From an uncultured Ruminococcus sp. (GTDB lineage: Bacteria > Bacillota > Clostridia > Oscillospirales > Acutalibacteraceae): a DNA stretch of 5,818 nucleotides. The stretch lies in assembly GCA_902767285.1 (NCBI GenBank), contig CACXHC010000238.1, forward strand, positions 1 to 5,818. Reading direction: 5' to 3'. The position numbers and the translations under genes were made by a program. The notes under the pieces were generated by a model, which saw only the letters and a list, made by a program, of their open reading frames with translations, was not told the origin of the DNA and made no database searches. Positions within the stretch are counted from its first letter, which is position 1; each line of letters begins with the position of its first letter. Shown one piece after another: positions 1 through 4,810 of the stretch.

Positions 1-571
1 ACAAAATATGTGACGAAAGAATAACCGTATGTTTTTTACCCAAATTTTTAACAAGATTTCTTATTTCGATAATTTGTTTCGGGTCAAGACCAACAGTCGG
101 CTCGTCCAAAATAAGCACAGGCGGATTTCCGATAAGAGCCTGAGCCAGTCCGACTCTCTGCTTATAACCTTTTGACAGATTCTTAATTACTCTGTTCTCC
201 ACCTGAGTAATTTTGACAAGTCGGCAAACCTCGTCCAAATGTTCATCTCGTTCCATTTTGACTTTTTTCAAATCGAACATAAACTCAAGATATTTTCTTA
301 CAGTCATTTCGGTGTAGAGCGGGGGAATCTCGGGCAGATAGCCGATTTTCGACTTAACGCCTTTGGGGTCATCGAGAATCTCGCAGCCGTCAACGGTAAC
401 TGTTCCGCTTGATGACGAAATATATCCCGTTATTATGTTCATCGTTGTTGATTTTCCGGCACCGTTCGGGCCAAGAAAGCCGAGTATCTCTCCGCTTTCG
501 ACTTTGAAGCTGACATCATCAACGGCTTTTTTGTCGCCGTAACATTTTGTGATGTGCTTTACTTCTATCAT
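1..571 (-). CDS. ABC-2-type exporter ATP-binding protein, GldA-like (N-terminal 190 residues)
   Basis: Translating the minus strand from the ATG at 571 gives 190 codons that run off the left edge. This is the nucleotide-binding subunit of an ABC transporter; it hydrolyses ATP on the cytoplasmic face to drive a separate membrane permease. Visible motifs are Walker A GPNGAGKST (residues 34-42), a signature LSKGYKQR (132-139) in place of LSGGQ, Walker B VLILDE (152-157), the D-loop GLDP (161-164), and the H-loop His188 in SSH just before the edge. The Q-loop glutamine is replaced by Glu81 in GYLPE, as is common in the GldA/CcmA-like (COG1131) branch. The start is supported by TAAGGAGT 9 nt upstream. 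The missing part should be the C-terminal accessory region, and ABC-2 permease genes would be expected beyond the edge. The substrate cannot be told. The gene has a probable promoter of its own and is not tightly coupled to the endonuclease gene before it. Confidence 0.93.
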   Translation of the reverse strand, partial: MIEVKHITKCYGDKKAVDDVSFKVESGEILGFLGPNGAGKSTTMNIITGYISSSSGTVTVDGCEILDDPKGVKSKIGYLPEIPPLYTEMTVRKYLEFMFDLKKVKMERDEHLDEVCRLVKITQVENRVIKNLSKGYKQRVGLAQALIGNPPVLILDEPTVGLDPKQIIEIRNLVKNLGKKHTVILSSHIL

Positions 572-580
572 AAAAAAACC

Positions 581-588
581 ACTCCTTA
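581..588 (-). promoter_or_regulatory. Ribosome binding site of the ABC ATPase gene
   Basis: The minus strand reads TAAGGAGT here, a strong match to the Shine-Dalgarno consensus. A 9-nt spacer separates it from the ATG at 571, which fixes that start codon. Confidence 0.8.
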
Positions 589-620
589 ATAAATGTTTTT
601 CGATAATTCAGACTAATTCT

Positions 621-649
621 ATTATAAATTTATTAACTCAATATGAACA
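621..649 (-). promoter_or_regulatory. Candidate sigma-A promoter for the ABC transporter gene
   Basis: The minus strand has a perfect -10 box TATAAT at 626-621. Seventeen bases upstream lies TGTTCA (649-644), a weak -35 matching TTGACA at three of six positions. Transcription would start near 614 and give a leader of about 43 nt. In such AT-rich DNA a single TATAAT can arise by chance, so support is moderate. No hairpin terminator for the endonuclease gene is visible between 677 and 590, so read-through is also possible. Confidence 0.4.
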
Positions 650-677
650 CTATAAGTAAATAAGGTGAAAATATAAT

Positions 678-1961
678 TTAACTTTCATTTATTAGGTTAA
701 TAATCCATTCGATCCAGCTTTTAACGGTTGACGCTCTGCGATTATATGTTGCTTCGCTTTCAAGATTGTATAAATCACAATTTTTCATTATTTTTAAAAT
801 ATCTTGTTTTGTAATATTGTTATTTTTCAATCTCATTTCAAGACTTTTTGCAAAAACCTCATGTGAAAGTATCGCTCTGCAAAAATCCATATGTCTTGAC
901 TTATATTTCAAACATAATATGCTTTCTCCTTTAGGTGTCAGACTAAATATTACATCTTTATTATCCTTCTTCTTTTCAACCAAACCAAGATAACGTGCCG
1001 CAGATGTATAATAATCGGCTTGCCTTGCATCGAAAGCATATTTTATTGTTATTTCGTATTTTGTCATAGGGTGTTCTTTGAGTAATTCACAAAGATTTAT
1101 TATTCTATCGAAATTATCTGCTTGAGGAAATGCTATTTTGGGTTCTCTTATTGTTTGCACCTTACTTAATAAATTTACTATTTCTTTGCGATTGATAACT
1201 CTGTCCTCTTCAACGGTATATCTTTTCTGTTTTACCAACTCAAGAGAATTATAATCCTTGTAATTCTGAAATTTATATTCATACAGATAAAAAATACCGT
1301 TCGAATATACTAAAAAGATTGGTTTAACCGACTTGCTTACACGATTGCTCCACACTCTGAAAGGATAATATATTTGTCTTACAATGAAATCATCGGATAA
1401 ATCAAGTTTAGCCTCAATCAACGCAAGTTTTTGTACGCCCTCATATCCTGCGTCTATTTCCATTTGAGAATTATTTACAAAGACCGATCTTTGAATATTA
1501 AAATATGTATCTTTTATTTTAAAGCTAAAATCTCCCGAGCTCATTCGTCCGCTGACTGTTGGCACAAGTTGATCGTCCTCCAAAAAATCCGCTATGATAC
1601 CCGAAACATACGCACAATTTAGGGCAGCTGCCTCACTTGTTATATTTGTTATATCCAAACTTTGAATATAATACGGCAATTGAACCGTTGTTATATCTCC
1701 TTGCACCGCCTCAAAATTATGATATGCGTTAAAATGTGAAATAATATAATCTCCACGAGTTATTGGAAGTATTGAAAGTCCTTTTTCAGCAAACGGCTTA
1801 GGCAAATTAATTGTATGATCGAATTTTACCATCAAACGAGGTTCTCGGAATTCTTTTATTTGAGTAGCTGAAATTTGATATACTCCATTTTTTTCTATAT
1901 TATCAATAATATCATGCTTTTTAAACAGACTATTCCACGCATCATCAGTTTTGTTCTTCAT
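678..1961 (-). CDS. Type II restriction endonuclease, PD-(D/E)XK type
   Basis: This 427-residue protein is read as the DNA-cutting partner of the adenine methyltransferase whose gene it overlaps. The likely catalytic core is Asp170 in MEIDAGYE followed, on a hydrophobic strand, by Glu183-Ala-Lys185 in LALIEAK. That is the D...ExK arrangement of Mg-dependent PD-(D/E)XK nucleases, and it is followed by a helix with QIYYPFR (196-202), often seen behind such active sites. The N-terminal region (30-90, with IKEFREPRLM and LPITRGDYII) is probably the family-specific recognition or dimerisation part. The C-terminal region (about 285-427) looks like a winged helix (TKYEITIKYAF, LGLVEKKKD) and ends in RRASTVKSWIEWI, typical of restriction-system DNA-binding domains. 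I cannot match it to a named enzyme; the family call rests on the motif and the methyltransferase partner. AGGAGG lies 15 nt before the ATG, farther than usual, so translation is probably coupled to the upstream gene. Base composition is very AT-rich, for example 14 G/C of 60 in 1861-1920. Confidence 0.82.
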   Translation of the reverse strand: MKNKTDDAWNSLFKKHDIIDNIEKNGVYQISATQIKEFREPRLMVKFDHTINLPKPFAEKGLSILPITRGDYIISHFNAYHNFEAVQGDITTVQLPYYIQSLDITNITSEAAALNCAYVSGIIADFLEDDQLVPTVSGRMSSGDFSFKIKDTYFNIQRSVFVNNSQMEIDAGYEGVQKLALIEAKLDLSDDFIVRQIYYPFRVWSNRVSKSVKPIFLVYSNGIFYLYEYKFQNYKDYNSLELVKQKRYTVEEDRVINRKEIVNLLSKVQTIREPKIAFPQADNFDRIINLCELLKEHPMTKYEITIKYAFDARQADYYTSAARYLGLVEKKKDNKDVIFSLTPKGESILCLKYKSRHMDFCRAILSHEVFAKSLEMRLKNNNITKQDILKIMKNCDLYNLESEATYNRRASTVKSWIEWIINLINES

Positions 1962-2778
1962 AATTAGTAATTATAACCTCCTCTACATTGCCACGCTTGT
2001 CGGCGACCGAATTAACGGCTCTTTTTGCTTGTACCGTTGTTATGTGATAAGCTGAATACTGTTCTTTTACGAAATCCGTTGCAGAATTTGATAACATAAA
2101 TTTTATATTGCGTGAATCAAGCATATCACAATATTCACGAAGCCTAATTTGTTGCTCTCTGCCAAAACCGCCTTTTGAGTAGCCTGTAAAACTTGAGGTT
2201 TGCGAAACGGGATCATAAGGAGGATCAAAATATACGAATGTATCCTCGGTTAAATTTTCAAGCACACACGAAAAATCTCCCGAATGTAAAATCACATCTG
2301 CCGAATTAAAATATTCACTTACAGCCCGCAATCCCGTGGCATTAACTATGTTAGGGTTTTTGTATCTGCCAAACGGACTGTTAAATTCCCCCGAATTATT
2401 TACACGATACAAACCGTTATAGCAAGTTTTATTCAAAAAAATAATTCGTGCGGCTTTTTCTAACGAACTCAATTTGCCGTATTTTACCGGATCTCGATCT
2501 ATGTTACGGAAATCATAATAAAATTGCTCTTCATTTGGGTATGTTTCAAGCAACTTAATAAGTTCTTCAACATCATCACGAATAACCGTGTAAACAAGTA
2601 TCAAATCACTGTTAATATCATTTACTATGGCTTTTTGTGGTTGGAGTTCAAACAAAACTGCCCCTCCTCCGACAAAAGGTTCGCAGTATGATTCAATTTT
2701 TTTAGGCAACTTCTTTTTTATTGATGGCAACAGTTGTCTTTTGCCACCAACCCATTTAAGAACAGGTGCCACAGACAT
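1945..2778 (-). CDS. Dam-like (alpha-class, D12) adenine-N6 DNA methyltransferase
   Basis: This 277-residue enzyme transfers a methyl group from S-adenosylmethionine to adenine N6 in a short DNA target, protecting the host from its cognate endonuclease. Motifs run in the alpha-class order: LKWVGGKRQLL (7-17, motif X), the AdoMet-binding loop FVGGGAVLFE (35-44, motif I), NDIN (53-56), the family signature LNKTCYNGLYRVN (115-127), and the catalytic DPPY (185-188, motif IV). Length and motifs fit the Dam/DpnM family, many of which methylate GATC; others recognise different sites, so specificity is unproven. I chose the ATG at 2778, not the in-frame ATG at 2871: GAGGGTGAT stands just before it, and the 31 extra residues would come from the AT-rich repeat and are Phe-rich nonsense. 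The last 17 nt overlap the endonuclease gene, the usual methylase-first order that protects DNA before the nuclease appears. Confidence 0.95.
   Translation of the reverse strand: MSVAPVLKWVGGKRQLLPSIKKKLPKKIESYCEPFVGGGAVLFELQPQKAIVNDINSDLILVYTVIRDDVEELIKLLETYPNEEQFYYDFRNIDRDPVKYGKLSSLEKAARIIFLNKTCYNGLYRVNNSGEFNSPFGRYKNPNIVNATGLRAVSEYFNSADVILHSGDFSCVLENLTEDTFVYFDPPYDPVSQTSSFTGYSKGGFGREQQIRLREYCDMLDSRNIKFMLSNSATDFVKEQYSAYHITTVQAKRAVNSVADKRGNVEEVIITNYEEQN
1977..1982 (-). promoter_or_regulatory. Ribosome binding site of the endonuclease, inside the methyltransferase gene
   Basis: The minus strand reads AGGAGG within the last codons of the methyltransferase. The endonuclease ATG is 15 nt downstream, longer than the usual 5-10 nt. 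An in-frame ATT one codon upstream is a less likely alternative start, and an in-frame TAA at 1973-1971 rules out a longer N-terminus. Long spacing would keep nuclease translation low or coupled to the methyltransferase. Confidence 0.6.
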
Positions 2779-2784
2779 AGATAA

Positions 2785-2793
2785 ATCACCCTC
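2785..2793 (-). promoter_or_regulatory. Ribosome binding site of the methyltransferase
   Basis: GAGGGTGAT on the minus strand contains GGTGAT, complementary to the 3' end of 16S rRNA, and lies 6 nt before the ATG at 2778. It decides the choice of start against the upstream ATG at 2871. No convincing -35/-10 pair could be found between it and the inverted-repeat cluster. Confidence 0.65.
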
Positions 2794-2822
2794 TCTAATC
2801 TCAAATTCAAAAAAGAAGAATA

Positions 2823-2860
2823 TTGGGAAAACCTTTTTTTGAAAAAAAAGGTTTTCCCAA
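2823..2860. repeat. Perfect 18-bp inverted repeat with 2-nt loop, possible terminator
   Basis: The left arm is TTGGGAAAACCTTTTTTT (2823-2840) and the right arm (2843-2860) is its exact reverse complement, separated by GA. The hairpin sits just upstream of the methyltransferase ribosome binding site. It could act as a terminator of the nadA unit, an attenuator of the restriction-modification genes, or one arm of a dispersed repeat. The first bases after it on the minus strand (AATATTCTTC) are only moderately U-rich. Confidence 0.75.
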
Positions 2861-2869
2861 ACCCTTTCC

Positions 2870-2923
2870 AAAAAAAACTTTAATCAACGCAAAGTGTATG
2901 GAACACGAATTAAAGTTTTTTTT
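2870..2923. repeat. Perfect 15-bp inverted repeat around a 24-nt loop
   Basis: AAAAAAAACTTTAAT (2870-2884) is the exact reverse complement of 2909-2923. The 24-nt loop is of mixed composition, unlike the AT-rich arms. It lies between the other two hairpins, and the three together look like one composite element. No coding sequence is credible here. Confidence 0.7.
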
Positions 2924-2924
2924 G

Positions 2925-2950
2925 CTTCTTTTTTTTTCAAAAAAAAGAAG
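2925..2950 (-). terminator. 12-bp AT-rich hairpin at the end of the PAP2 gene, candidate terminator
   Basis: CTTCTTTTTTTT (2925-2936) pairs exactly with 2939-2950 around a 2-nt loop. It overlaps the last codons of the PAP2 gene, whose stop is at 2937-2939, so a transcript of nadA and PAP2 would fold here. The stem has few G-C pairs and no long U-tract follows directly, so it may need the two neighbouring hairpins to terminate well. Confidence 0.45.
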
Positions 2951-3440
2951 AAGAAAAAAATAAAAAGCCACCGCATACAAGGGCATACACGGCACCGCAG
3001 AGAACATCTCTCGGAAAGTGAACCCCGCCGACAACACGAGATACTCCAATCAAGAGTGCCACGACAAAAAGACACGCCCCCAGCGGAGGGCATATATACC
3101 AAAACACAAGAGCTATCATGACGGCACTGCCTGTATGTCGGCTCGGAAATGAACGACCCTTCTTGTTTTTAAAAAATATTGGTTCTATGTCGTATTTTTC
3201 ATACGGACGCTCTAAATTAATAATATATCTTGCTCCCGATAGAGTTACAAACATAAATAACGGTATCAAGATACATTTCAATAACCGCTCGTCCTTCGTA
3301 AAAAGCAGATAAAGAAGTAAAAGCGGATAAGCCACAATATTCACTATTGGCAAATACTTATATACAATAGTGAATATTATAAGCCGATACCGCTTTTTTA
3401 AAATAAATTCTTTAGTTTTATTAAAACGTTCCTTATACAT
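2937..3440 (-). CDS. PAP2-family membrane phosphatase
   Basis: This 167-residue integral membrane protein belongs to the type 2 phosphatidic acid phosphatase superfamily, which removes phosphate from lipid phosphates such as phosphatidate or undecaprenyl pyrophosphate at the membrane face. All three motifs are visible: a variant motif 1 with Arg71 in place of lysine and Arg78-Pro79 (RYIINLERP), motif 2 SFPSRH (97-102) with Arg where PSGH is usual, and motif 3 SRVVGGVHFPRD (134-145) with the catalytic His141 and Asp145. Hydrophobic segments lie near 20-47, 52-70, 105-118, 119-134 and 146-163. It is short for the superfamily. The start is 6 nt after the nadA stop, with no clear ribosome binding site, so coupling to nadA is likely. 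The last residues (FLFFSSSFF) come from the AT-rich hairpin and are probably not conserved. The lipid substrate is not evident. Confidence 0.9.
   Translation of the reverse strand: MYKERFNKTKEFILKKRYRLIIFTIVYKYLPIVNIVAYPLLLLYLLFTKDERLLKCILIPLFMFVTLSGARYIINLERPYEKYDIEPIFFKNKKGRSFPSRHTGSAVMIALVFWYICPPLGACLFVVALLIGVSRVVGGVHFPRDVLCGAVYALVCGGFLFFSSSFF
3336..3378. repeat. Perfect 14-bp inverted repeat inside the PAP2 gene
   Basis: AATATTCACTATTG (3336-3349) and its exact reverse complement (3365-3378) flank a 15-nt spacer. The repeat lies within codons for the first membrane segment (about residues 21-35), about 60 nt after the start codon. In RNA it would make a stem near the beginning of the PAP2 message. 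Confidence 0.65.
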
Positions 3441-3446
3441 ATTTTG

Positions 3447-4361
3447 TTAGCCGAGTTCTATCATTTTATCTATGCAGATTCTTGCTTCTTTGATTGTTTC
3501 ATCATCAAGAGTGATTTCGCATCCGCCCGAGCCATTCAGAATATTATAAACGTCAACAAGTGTTGTGGCTTTCATGTTTGGACAAATGAACTCTTTCGAG
3601 AGCTGATAAAATTTCTTTTCCGGACATTCAAACGACAAATACTCCGCAATTGCGTTTTCTGTACCGATTATGAACTCCTCCGCCTCGCTGTCCATAGCAT
3701 AATCGATGATTCCGGCGGTCGAGCCTACATAATCCGCATGGTCACTGACTGCGGATTTACATTCGGGGTGAACAAGCAGAAGTGCATTGGGATGTTCGGC
3801 TTTCGCCTTCTCAACTGCGGAATACGGAATCGACGCATGAATCGGACAACCGCCCTGAAACGTCTTTATATTTTTGTCGGGAACATTCTTCGCAACAAAC
3901 GCACCCAAATTACAATCGGGAATAAACAAAATATTCGGGTTTTCGAGCTTGCTCACGATTTTTACCGCCGATGACGATGTTACACAAACATCACAAACAG
4001 TCTTGAGGTCGGTTGTCGTATTTATATACGCAACAACGGTGTAATCGGGATTATGCTCTTTAAAATGCTGTATAGTTTCTTTGTCGATTTGCTCTGCCAT
4101 GGGACAGCCAGCATCTTTATTCGACAAATACACTGTTTTTTCGGGCGAAAGGAGTTTCACGGTTTCCGCCATGAAACGAACTCCGCACATTATCACCGTT
4201 TTGTTTGTAACTTGAGAGGCTTTCACACTGAGAGCAAACGAATCACCTGTAAAATCGGCAATTTCGGTAATATCTCTCGTTTGGTAGCTGTGAGCTAATA
4301 TGCACACATCTTTTTCCTTTTTGAGTCTGAGTATTTCCTGCTGCATTTCATATATTTTCAT
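3447..4361 (-). CDS. nadA: Quinolinate synthase
   Basis: NadA condenses iminoaspartate with dihydroxyacetone phosphate to make quinolinate in de novo NAD biosynthesis, using a [4Fe-4S] cluster in the cytoplasm. The 304-residue length matches the compact NadA form. The expected cluster ligands are visible as Cys86 (AGCPMAE), Cys172 (GGCPIH) and Cys260 (FICPNMK). Other family signatures are AHSYQ (23-27, usually AHYYQ or AHNYQ), TGDSFALS (38-45), HPEC (198-201), and GSTAGII (213-219). The start at 4361 has GAGGGG 9 nt upstream; the in-frame ATG at 4418 would put codons inside the tRNA gene and is rejected. The usual partners nadB and nadC are absent from the window. The gene follows a tRNA by 30 nt and precedes the PAP2 gene by 6 nt. 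No operator for an NAD-responsive repressor was recognised. Confidence 0.97.
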   Translation of the reverse strand: MKIYEMQQEILRLKKEKDVCILAHSYQTRDITEIADFTGDSFALSVKASQVTNKTVIMCGVRFMAETVKLLSPEKTVYLSNKDAGCPMAEQIDKETIQHFKEHNPDYTVVAYINTTTDLKTVCDVCVTSSSAVKIVSKLENPNILFIPDCNLGAFVAKNVPDKNIKTFQGGCPIHASIPYSAVEKAKAEHPNALLLVHPECKSAVSDHADYVGSTAGIIDYAMDSEAEEFIIGTENAIAEYLSFECPEKKFYQLSKEFICPNMKATTLVDVYNILNGSGGCEITLDDETIKEARICIDKMIELG

Positions 4362-4370
4362 AAAAAAAAG

Positions 4371-4376
4371 CCCCTC
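4371..4376 (-). promoter_or_regulatory. Ribosome binding site of nadA
   Basis: GAGGGG on the minus strand lies 9 nt before the ATG at 4361. It falls between the tRNA 3' end (4392) and nadA, so the mRNA left by tRNA 3' processing would begin only about 15 nt upstream of it. Confidence 0.7.
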
Positions 4377-4391
4377 GCATAATAAAAATAG

Positions 4392-4473
4392 TGCGGGCGA
4401 CAGGACTTGAACCTGCACACCTTACGGCACAAGAACCTAAATCTTGCGTGTCTGCCAATTCCACCACGCCCGC
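4392..4473 (-). tRNA. tRNA-Leu (anticodon UAG)
   Basis: The minus strand folds as an 82-nt class II tRNA. The acceptor GCGGGCG pairs perfectly with CGCCCGC and the discriminator is A. The anticodon stem CAAGA/TCTTG encloses the loop TTTAGGT, giving anticodon UAG for CUN leucine codons. A long variable arm (GCC-GTAA-GGT) is as expected for leucine, and the T arm is GCAGG-TTCAAGT-CCTGT. The 3' CCA is not encoded (the DNA continues CTA), so it must be added after processing. No promoter is evident directly upstream, and the gene sits 11 nt after the small membrane protein stop and 30 nt before nadA, so co-transcription is likely. Confidence 0.97.
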
Positions 4474-4484
4474 ATATAAAAATT

Positions 4485-4712
4485 CTAAGCCAACGAATCG
4501 GCTATTGATGACGAAAGCTCCGCTACATCTAAAAATATGGGCAACGCTATCCACGCCCACGAAACTTCGACACAAAAAATTCCAAGCAATTTAAGAAGAA
4601 CAAACGAAATCGTCATTCCCATAGGAATAAACGAGGCACCCAAAGCGGCGAAAATCCACCACCAACTCAAATTTATAACATGAGTCAATTTCAGAATAGC
4701 AAAAATAATCAT
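4485..4712 (-). CDS. Small two-helix membrane protein
   Basis: This 75-residue protein starts IIFAILKLTHVINLSWWW (2-19), a beginning seen in small bacterial membrane proteins annotated as transmembrane Fragile-X-F-like; the assignment is from memory and tentative. Two hydrophobic segments are visible, about 17-40 and 42-62, followed by a short polar tail. No catalytic motif is present and the function is unknown. The ORF is supported by GGAG 7 nt before the ATG and by biased membrane composition. It precedes the tRNA by 11 nt and may share its transcript. Its ribosome binding site can be masked by an upstream inverted repeat, so its translation may be controlled by RNA structure. Confidence 0.7.
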   Translation of the reverse strand: MIIFAILKLTHVINLSWWWIFAALGASFIPMGMTISFVLLKLLGIFCVEVSWAWIALPIFLDVAELSSSIADSLA

Positions 4713-4718
4713 TTAAAT

Positions 4719-4759
4719 TCTCCGCAAAGTACAACCACAATGCCTCTCCTTTGCGGAGA
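4719..4759 (-). promoter_or_regulatory. Possible RNA switch masking the small-protein ribosome binding site
   Basis: On the minus strand, TCTCCGCAAAG (4759-4749) is perfectly complementary to CTTTGCGGAGA (4729-4719) over 11 bp with a 19-nt loop. The second arm contains the GGAG ribosome binding site of the 75-residue protein. The first arm is also part of the 11-bp hairpin at 4739-4765, so the two folds exclude each other. The perfect complementarity is seen directly; the switching role is inferred, and no known riboswitch aptamer was recognised. Confidence 0.4.
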
Positions 4760-4765
4760 GGCATT
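4739..4765. terminator. 11-bp GC-rich hairpin after the surface protein gene
   Basis: AATGCCTCTCC (4739-4749) pairs exactly with 4755-4765 around a 5-nt loop. It lies 46 nt beyond the surface protein stop, where a terminator is expected. On the minus strand the bases after the stem are ATT-GTGGTTGT, a poor U-tract; on the plus strand the stem is followed by TT, so it may be a decayed or bidirectional terminator. It may instead be a leader structure for the next gene. Confidence 0.55.
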
Positions 4766-4810
4766 TTAGGTTCAGAAAATTACAACCAATATTTCAAATA
4801 TATTTATATA

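Noticed and set aside
2779..2871. A 31-residue N-terminal extension of the methyltransferase from the ATG at 2871
   Set aside because: It is encoded by the AT-rich inverted repeat, has no ribosome binding site, and lies upstream of a good site and the family-typical start at 2778.
2823..2950. An insertion sequence
   Set aside because: No transposase is present and no target duplication could be recognised; only a non-coding repeat can be supported.
2807..3121. Several short frames across the inverted-repeat cluster
   Set aside because: They consist of Phe/Lys runs from T and A tracts and have no ribosome binding site or recognisable domain.
4362..4418. A longer nadA start at 4418
   Set aside because: The added codons lie partly in the tRNA gene, and GAGGGG supports the start at 4361, which gives a normal NadA N-terminus.
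4348..4594. Open frames across the tRNA on both strands (for example one with AGSSPVART, one with GLEPAHL)
   Set aside because: These are the well-known false translations of a tRNA gene, not proteins.
4766..4800. A promoter for the small membrane protein gene (TTGGTT with TAAAAT, 15-bp spacing)
   Set aside because: The spacing is short and both boxes are poor, so it cannot be told from chance in AT-rich DNA.
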